A DNA stretch of 10,475 nt from assembly GCA_017532355.1 (NCBI GenBank), contig JAFXJK010000069.1, positions 1-10,475 on the forward strand, given 5' to 3'. Shown piece after piece: positions 6,292 through 10,475 of this stretch (its first letter is position 1; every line of letters begins with the position of its first letter). The notes beneath the pieces were generated by a model that was given only the letters and a program-made list of their open reading frames with translations, was not told the DNA's origin and did no database searches. A program made the position numbers and the translations under genes. This DNA is from Oscillospiraceae bacterium. Lineage in GTDB: Bacteria; Bacillota_A; Clostridia; Oscillospirales; JAAYXM01.

Positions 6292-7335
6292 GGAAAGTTT
6301 AAAGCTTTTTTAAAACGTAAGGACATTGAGTTTTCTCTGAAGCGCTATTTTATAGACGCACTCGGAGCTATGGCGCAAGGTCTATTTGCCTCACTCCTTA
6401 TCGGCACTATCATCTCGACGATAGGACAGCAGCTTGGACTTGACGTTCTTATCAAAGTCGGCGACTTTGCAAAGGGCGCTCAGGGTGCAGCAATGGCAAT
6501 CGCAATCGGTTATGCGCTCAAATGCCCACCGCTTGTTCTCTTCTCGCTCACTTCTGTCGGCGTTGCGGCAAATCAGCTTGGCGGCGCAGGCGGTGCGTTT
6601 GCAGTTCTTATCGTTACTATAGTTGCAGCAGAGCTTGGCAAGGTCGTCAGCAAGGAAACAAAGCTTGATATCATAGTCACTCCGATTGTCACAATCTGCG
6701 CAGGTATCCTCTTCGCAATGCTCGTTGCAGAACCTATCGGAATTGTAGCCACAAAGCTCGGTGAGCTTATTATGTACGCAACACAGCTCCACCCGTTCCT
6801 TATGGGTATTATCGTTTCAGTCGTTGTCGGTATTGCTCTCACGCTCCCGATTTCGAGCGCAGCTATCTGTGCCGGACTTTCGCTCACGGGACTCGCAGGC
6901 GGTGCGGCACTCGCAGGTTGCTGTGCACAGATGGTAGGCTTTGCAGTTATGAGCTTCCGTGAAAACCGTTGGGGCGGAGTTCTTGCGCAGGGACTCGGAA
7001 CAAGCATGCTCCAGATGGGAAACATCGTCAAGAATCCGAGAATCTGGATTCCCCCGATTCTCACCTCTGCCATTATGGGACCGATTTCCACCTGTGTTTT
7101 CAAGCTTGAAATGAACGGTGCGGCAGTTTCCTCAGGTATGGGTACCTGCGGACTTGTCGGTCAGATTGGTACATATACAGGCTGGGTACAGATGGGCATT
7201 ACTCCCGGCGTATGGGAATGGGCAGGACTGCTCCTTACTCACATCGTTCTTCCTGCTGTTATCTGCGCACTTCTCGGTCTCCTGTTCAGGAAAATCGGAT
7301 GGATTCGCGAAAACGATTTAAAGCTTGATATTTAA
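6289..7335 (+). CDS. PfoR-family membrane protein with EIIC-like fold (PTS_EIIC_2)
   Basis: A 348-residue polytopic membrane protein with about nine or ten spans, rich in Gly and Ala. It matches the family named after Clostridium perfringens PfoR, a reported regulator of perfringolysin O, and related to PTS sugar EIIC subunits. The length is typical of PfoR (about 345). Recognisable stretches are the N-terminal FSLKRYFIDALGAMAQGLFA, the central VSKETKLDIIVTPIVT and the glycine-rich MGTCGLVGQIGTYTG near the end. No PTS EIIA or EIIB domain or HPr gene lies nearby, so sugar phosphorylation by a local complex is not supported. It is a single-gene unit with a near-consensus promoter, AGGAGG and a terminator. 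The true substrate or signal is unknown; a sugar or small-molecule transporter is as likely as a regulator. Confidence 0.87.
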   Translation: MGKFKAFLKRKDIEFSLKRYFIDALGAMAQGLFASLLIGTIISTIGQQLGLDVLIKVGDFAKGAQGAAMAIAIGYALKCPPLVLFSLTSVGVAANQLGGAGGAFAVLIVTIVAAELGKVVSKETKLDIIVTPIVTICAGILFAMLVAEPIGIVATKLGELIMYATQLHPFLMGIIVSVVVGIALTLPISSAAICAGLSLTGLAGGAALAGCCAQMVGFAVMSFRENRWGGVLAQGLGTSMLQMGNIVKNPRIWIPPILTSAIMGPISTCVFKLEMNGAAVSSGMGTCGLVGQIGTYTGWVQMGITPGVWEWAGLLLTHIVLPAVICALLGLLFRKIGWIRENDLKLDI

Positions 7336-7342
7336 CTTAACC

Positions 7343-7376
7343 AAAAACCGATGTGCCTTAAGGCACATCGGTTTTT
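7343..7376. terminator. Bidirectional intrinsic terminator
   Basis: A 15-bp perfect stem (AAAAACCGATGTGCC with its complement) flanks a TTAA tetraloop, with T-runs in both directions. It serves the PfoR-like gene from the left and the GDT1-type gene, whose stop is at 7378-7380, from the right. Confidence 0.93.
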
Positions 7377-7377
7377 A

Positions 7378-8034
7378 TTATCTTTTTCGCCTTCCGAGAA
7401 ATACGAGAAGCAAATATATCACAGCAATCACGAGCGTCGGTAGCAGTGCACGCCCGGGTACAATAAGGTCCATGCTTTCTCCGATTGACATTATTCCGAA
7501 AATCGCAAAAATCGCAAATGCAGCCCGCTTAAAAAGCTTCTCAGGCAGTCTCTTCCCCAGCTTCAGTCCGAGAATGATTCCAACGCCGTCAGCGAGCAGC
7601 ATTCCTGCTATTGCTCCGAGAAAAATCCATATCCTCATCTGCGGCTTCTGCGCGGCAAGTGCAATTACGGAAAGCTGTGTCTTATCGCCAAGCTCCGCCA
7701 TGAAAAACATCATCGCAATGCTTAGTATTGCAAACCGACGCACCTTTTCCCGTTTTCTTTCCTCCACATCTGAGAATAGTGAAAGATATGCAAAAACAAG
7801 AAAACCAAAGCCTGAAACAAGGCATATAATTTCAGAGCTTACAAAGTCTGAAAGCATTACTCCCAGATACACCGCCATCAAATTCAAGAGAAGTATTGCA
7901 ATGCTCATTCCAAGAACTACATCCCGCGTTTTCTCTTTTGCTGCAAGCCCCATAACAAAGAGCTGCGTCTTATCGCCAAGCTCCGCCGCGAATATCGCGA
8001 TTGCGATACTGAACAAAGTAACAAAAGCCTGCAT
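7378..8034 (-). CDS. GDT1/TMEM165 (UPF0016) family cation exporter, probable Mn2+/Ca2+
   Basis: A 218-residue membrane protein with six or seven spans built as two homologous halves. Each half has the family signature ExGDKT: AELGDKTQ at Glu18-Asp21 and AELGDKTQ at Glu114-Asp117. The acidic residues form the cation site. Bacterial members such as Vibrio MneA export Mn2+; eukaryotic ones move Ca2+ and Mn2+. A charged loop (VEERKREKVRR, about 90-100) joins the halves. The ATG lies 1 nt after the sipL TAA (TAAAATG) with no visible Shine-Dalgarno site, so translation probably depends on coupling to sipL. No yybP-ykoY-type manganese riboswitch can be seen upstream, because the gene follows sipL directly. 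The family is certain; the ion is inferred. Confidence 0.92.
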   Translation of the reverse strand: MQAFVTLFSIAIAIFAAELGDKTQLFVMGLAAKEKTRDVVLGMSIAILLLNLMAVYLGVMLSDFVSSEIICLVSGFGFLVFAYLSLFSDVEERKREKVRRFAILSIAMMFFMAELGDKTQLSVIALAAQKPQMRIWIFLGAIAGMLLADGVGIILGLKLGKRLPEKLFKRAAFAIFAIFGIMSIGESMDLIVPGRALLPTLVIAVIYLLLVFLGRRKR

Positions 8035-8035
8035 T

Positions 8036-9574
8036 TTATCTGTGCTTCGGAATGAGAATCATTCTTCCCTCCGCTATATAATCAGAATCGGAAATATTAT
8101 TTGCAATGCAGATTTCTTCGACGCTCGCACCATGCTCCTTCGCAAGACTCCACACATCACACTCGCGCTCAACTCTCTTCACCGTCACCCCGGGAGCCTT
8201 TTCTCCGTGTCGGAGACTTTCCGTGTCTGCTGAAATCTCCGAAATCGCAGACACCGTCATAACCTCAGTTTCAGTTATTGCAAAATCCGTAAAGAAACGC
8301 ACATTTATCTCATTTCCCGTCCCGACAGAATACCCTTTGCCGCGAATTTTTGAAGAAACCTCATACGTGTGGTTTTCCGAAAGCTCAACAGGACAAATAA
8401 CCGGTACACGGCGCGACGCACTGTATATGAGGTCATCCTCACCTATATACATAACCGTAACAGAGGCATCGGATGAAATAAACTCGCGCTCTTCTTCCCG
8501 TCTTCTCACAGGCGGAAATACGGAAACAGAAACGTCTAAAACTTTTTTTACTCCGCTACCTGTCTGCACAGTCTCGGTTACCGGCACTCTCTTTTCCTCT
8601 CTGGTTATGTATCTTTCGCTTGTTAAGCTATTATACTTTACATCTGTTTCGAACTTTGTGCTGTATACATCGTCAATTACTTTATCCTCAAACTTTTCAT
8701 ATACAGTTACAAGAGCGTCCGCCGTTATGCTTACCGTCATATATCTCGCCTTTCCCGAAGCATCGTACTGCGGATCAAAATCAATTCCCGACACAGAAAG
8801 CCCTATTTCAAGCTCATGACTTTCTTCCATTCCTTCAATATCGAGAATCTGTGAAAACGGCATCTCATACCCGTCGCAATTCACCGTCCCGTTCTCCGTC
8901 TCGTACACGTAGTTTATCTCGGCAATTCCCTTTAAAACAGCTTTGTTTCCTATAATCTTCGTTTCGTTCTGCGAAAGCGTTGCCGTACCGAGTAAAATTG
9001 AACTCATTTCCATTCCTTCGCCCGAAAGCTCAATATCATCACTTACAGCAAAGCTTTTGTCACGCATCATAATCGGGCTGTATCCGTAAACATCGCGGTG
9101 TCTTACGCATATTCCGTATTCTTCACCGTCACATACATCGAAGCAAATTGTGCGCTCCGACCTTTCATACGCACGATATGATATATCTATGTTTGCCCGA
9201 ACCGCAAGCTTTCTCGGGTTAACCTCCCTTACCTCGAACGAACGCAGATGTATGCGCGCGGCAAGCTTTGAATCAGGCGTTACTCCATCCGCGTCAAAAA
9301 CGTGAAAGAACGGCATCGAAACATCAATCTTCCGAAGACATCTCTCCCCCTCCGCCATATACAGGACAACGCCTTTCACATTGCCCGTAATGCTTAACTT
9401 TCCGTCCCTCGCCTCTTTATCAGTGACAAACACATCTGCGAAGCTTCTTACGATTCTTACAACGTCAGGGCTTCTGTCGGAAACGATAATCTCCGTGTTC
9501 TCCTCGTGAATCACGCTGCCCTGGGCAATTTTTTTCATATACTCACATTTCTTCTTATCAAGCAAAAGCTCCAT
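8036..9574 (-). CDS. sipL: SipL-like spore coat morphogenesis protein (SPOCS/DUF3794 repeats + C-terminal LysM)
   Basis: A 512-residue soluble protein with no signal peptide or membrane span. It is mostly beta-rich, with DUF3794/SPOCS-type repeats over about residues 30-440. An example is TEIIVSDRSPDVVRIVRS near the start, which resembles the usual repeat opening where a cation-binding-like IVSDx(S/P)DV segment occurs. Residues 464-511 form a LysM domain (CDVWSLAKEHGASVEEI ... ANNI ... GRMILIPKH). Length and architecture match Clostridioides difficile SipL (about 516 residues), which binds SpoIVA through its LysM domain and is required for coat assembly around the forespore in the mother cell. 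AAGGAG lies 8 nt ahead of ATG 9574. A sigma-E-like promoter lies upstream and a cation exporter follows in the same transcript. Another SPOCS-LysM paralogue is the main alternative. Confidence 0.83.
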   Translation of the reverse strand: MELLLDKKKCEYMKKIAQGSVIHEENTEIIVSDRSPDVVRIVRSFADVFVTDKEARDGKLSITGNVKGVVLYMAEGERCLRKIDVSMPFFHVFDADGVTPDSKLAARIHLRSFEVREVNPRKLAVRANIDISYRAYERSERTICFDVCDGEEYGICVRHRDVYGYSPIMMRDKSFAVSDDIELSGEGMEMSSILLGTATLSQNETKIIGNKAVLKGIAEINYVYETENGTVNCDGYEMPFSQILDIEGMEESHELEIGLSVSGIDFDPQYDASGKARYMTVSITADALVTVYEKFEDKVIDDVYSTKFETDVKYNSLTSERYITREEKRVPVTETVQTGSGVKKVLDVSVSVFPPVRRREEEREFISSDASVTVMYIGEDDLIYSASRRVPVICPVELSENHTYEVSSKIRGKGYSVGTGNEINVRFFTDFAITETEVMTVSAISEISADTESLRHGEKAPGVTVKRVERECDVWSLAKEHGASVEEICIANNISDSDYIAEGRMILIPKHR

Positions 9575-9606
9575 TACACTCTCTCCTTTTTATTTCAGCT
9601 TACTGA

Positions 9607-9636
9607 ATTATATTTAAGCTGTTTCCGATTTATGAC
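9607..9636 (-). promoter_or_regulatory. Candidate sporulation sigma-E promoter for sipL
   Basis: On the minus strand, GTCATAAA (9636-9629) is followed by 14 nt and AATATAAT (9614-9607). Compared with the Bacillus sigma-E form (about GTCATATT, 14 nt, CATACAAT), 6 of 8 bases match in each box and the spacing is right. The -10 box also contains a plain TATAAT, but no sigma-A -35 sits 17 nt upstream (TCATAA). The leader would be about 25 nt. Confidence 0.45.
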
Positions 9637-9655
9637 AAGCCGTGAATTTTTCACC

Positions 9656-9684
9656 TTGTATTTCGCTGTTCTGTGAGCTATAAT
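9656..9684 (+). promoter_or_regulatory. Sigma-A-type promoter for thiN
   Basis: -35 TTGTAT (9656-9661), 17-nt spacer, perfect -10 TATAAT (9679-9684). Transcription would begin near 9691, at the ribosome binding site itself. Confidence 0.68.
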
Positions 9685-9702
9685 TATGTAGAGGTGTTTT
9701 AT

Positions 9703-10332
9703 GTGAGCAGATGCGTAATTATCGGCGGTGCCGATATAAAAGATTATGACAGTATAAAAAAATACTTCTGTCCTGACGATTTTTATATCTTCTGCGACAG
9801 CGGCCTCTTCCACAGGAACCCTTTGGGTATCTCGCCAAATCTCATAGTGGGAGATTTTGACTCGCACGAAAAGCCCGAGGAAGTATGTGAAATCATAACA
9901 CTTCCGCGAGAAAAGGACGATACAGATACCTTCTTTGCCGCAAAGGAAGCCCTCAGGCGCGGTTTTACCGACTTCCTTCTTGTTGGTGTAATCGGCGGCA
10001 GGCTTGACCACACACTCGGCAACATCTCAATTCTTCTCCATCTTCACTCAAAAGGCGCAAACGCCGTGCTACTTGACGATTTTTCAGAAATGGAAATAGT
10101 GGATTCTACACCAAAATGCATCCCTGATACTTTCCCATATTTCTCGGTCATAAATATCGACGGCACACCTCACGGCATAACGATTGAAAACGCAAAATTC
10201 CCCGTATCTGATGTTGAAATTACGCCTGATTATCAATACGGAATAAGTAACGAGCCCTTATGTGGTAAAACCGCAACGGTTTCGGTTCGACAAGGCCGCA
10301 TGCTTCTTATAAAAGTGAAAAAAGCTGTGTAA
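9703..10332 (+). CDS. thiN: Thiamine pyrophosphokinase
   Basis: Cytosolic enzyme that transfers pyrophosphate from ATP to thiamine, making thiamine pyrophosphate from salvaged vitamin. It has 209 residues, the usual length. The N-terminal catalytic domain shows CDSG (31-34), VGDFDS (49-54), the Mg/ATP motif KDDTDT (71-76) and GVIGGRLDHTLGN (95-107). The C-terminal thiamine-binding beta domain ends with GISNE and TVSVRQGRMLLI. The GTG at 9703 is chosen: it has GAGG at 9691-9694 and lies downstream of the promoter, and the protein then begins SRCVIIGGAD, as the family does. The upstream GTG at 9673 lies ahead of the -10 box, and the overlapping ATG at 9701 is out of frame and meets TGA at once. 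No TPP riboswitch is visible. Divergent from sipL. Confidence 0.93.
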   Translation: MSRCVIIGGADIKDYDSIKKYFCPDDFYIFCDSGLFHRNPLGISPNLIVGDFDSHEKPEEVCEIITLPREKDDTDTFFAAKEALRRGFTDFLLVGVIGGRLDHTLGNISILLHLHSKGANAVLLDDFSEMEIVDSTPKCIPDTFPYFSVINIDGTPHGITIENAKFPVSDVEITPDYQYGISNEPLCGKTATVSVRQGRMLLIKVKKAV

Positions 10333-10399
10333 CACAAAGGCCACAGCCACATAAGGCAGTTTTGCCCCGAAAAACATCCTTTTGGCGAATTTCTTCGTT

Positions 10400-10438
10400 A
10401 AAAAAGCGAGCTAACCGTCAGGTTATGCTCGCTTTTTT
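10400..10438 (+). terminator. Intrinsic terminator after thiN
   Basis: Stem AAAAAAGCGAGC / GCTCGCTTTTTT continues through TAACC/GGTTA around a GTCA loop, with one unpaired T at 10426. A T-run follows on both strands, so it could also serve a convergent gene to the right of the window. It starts 68 nt after the thiN stop; the 67 nt between show no gene. Confidence 0.88.
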
Positions 10439-10475
10439 GCCTTGAACTTCATCCAAAATTAAGCCTTTCGGGGTG

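Noticed and set aside
6289..7335. A complete PTS sugar uptake operon
   Set aside because: Only an EIIC-like membrane protein is present; flanking genes are a methyltransferase and a cation exporter, separated by promoters and a terminator.
7985..8100. Possible manganese (yybP-ykoY) riboswitch ahead of the GDT1-type exporter
   Set aside because: Such exporters often carry one, but here the upstream bases are sipL coding sequence and the gap is 1 nt, so there is no room for a leader.
7325..8233. A 302-codon open frame on the plus strand, opposite the GDT1-type gene
   Set aside because: Its product is rich in Ser, Arg and Ile as expected from an antisense shadow, it has no ribosome site and it runs through a terminator hairpin. 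The minus-strand frames have clear family motifs.
8106..8819. A 237-codon open frame on the plus strand, opposite sipL
   Set aside because: Antisense shadow with Ser/Thr-rich translation and no ribosome site; the minus frame holds the LysM and SPOCS features.
9575..9702. TPP riboswitch ahead of thiN
   Set aside because: The intergenic region is only 128 nt, is filled by divergent promoters, and shows no THI-box-like CTGAGA or similar core.
10324..10347. GCTGTG ... CACAGC inverted repeat at the thiN end
   Set aside because: Six base pairs across a 12-nt loop with no T-run; the much stronger hairpin at 10400-10438 explains termination.
10439..10475. 3' end of a convergent minus-strand gene at the right edge
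   Set aside because: Short open frames enter from the edge on the minus strand, and the terminator is bidirectional, but 37 nt give no recognisable protein end.
1..10475. Mobile element, defence island or CRISPR
   Set aside because: No transposase, integrase, toxin-antitoxin, restriction or Cas motifs, no spaced repeats, and gene content and style look uniform across the window.

Overview
The window looks like an ordinary chromosomal stretch from a spore-forming, low-to-mid GC member of the class Clostridia, possibly Oscillospiraceae/Ruminococcaceae-like. The grounds are an apparent SipL spore-coat morphogenesis protein (SPOCS/DUF3794 repeats plus LysM), a PfoR-type membrane protein, a YitT-family protein and Firmicute-style AGGAGG ribosome binding sites. 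GTG and TTG starts are also used. I see no transposase, integrase, CRISPR array, tRNA or rRNA, so this reads as core genome rather than an island.

Layout: (1) 1-391, minus, the 5' part of nagA, running off the left edge. (2) 392-528, a divergent intergenic region with a short operator-like inverted repeat. (3) 529-4105, plus, a tight six-gene run: yitT-like membrane protein, MacB/LolD-type ABC ATPase, dCMP deaminase, a 50-residue single-span membrane protein, endonuclease III (nth), and a phosphoglycolate-phosphatase-like HAD hydrolase. It ends at a bidirectional terminator (4113-4143). (4) 6137-4156, minus, two genes: an AcsE-like methyltetrahydrofolate methyltransferase followed by a YibE/F membrane protein. 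(5) 6138-6288, back-to-back housekeeping-type promoters. (6) 6289-7335, plus, a PfoR/EIIC-like membrane protein with a TTG start, ended by a second bidirectional terminator (7343-7376). (7) 9574-7378, minus, sipL followed after 1 nt by a GDT1/TMEM165-type cation exporter. A candidate sporulation sigma-E promoter lies upstream. (8) 9703-10332, plus, thiamine pyrophosphokinase (thiN) with its own promoter and terminator (10400-10438).

How the genes may work together: the plus-strand run mixes nucleotide metabolism (dCMP to dUMP), oxidative base repair (Nth) and a phosphatase that could clear phosphoglycolate released from damaged DNA ends. It also carries an ATPase with no adjacent permease and an unannotated microprotein. 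The most suggestive link is the sipL-cation exporter pair. If the sigma-E-like promoter is real, a Mn2+/Ca2+ transporter would be made in the mother cell together with a coat-assembly factor. I found no clear evidence of a wholly new multi-gene system; the findings below are leads of modest strength.
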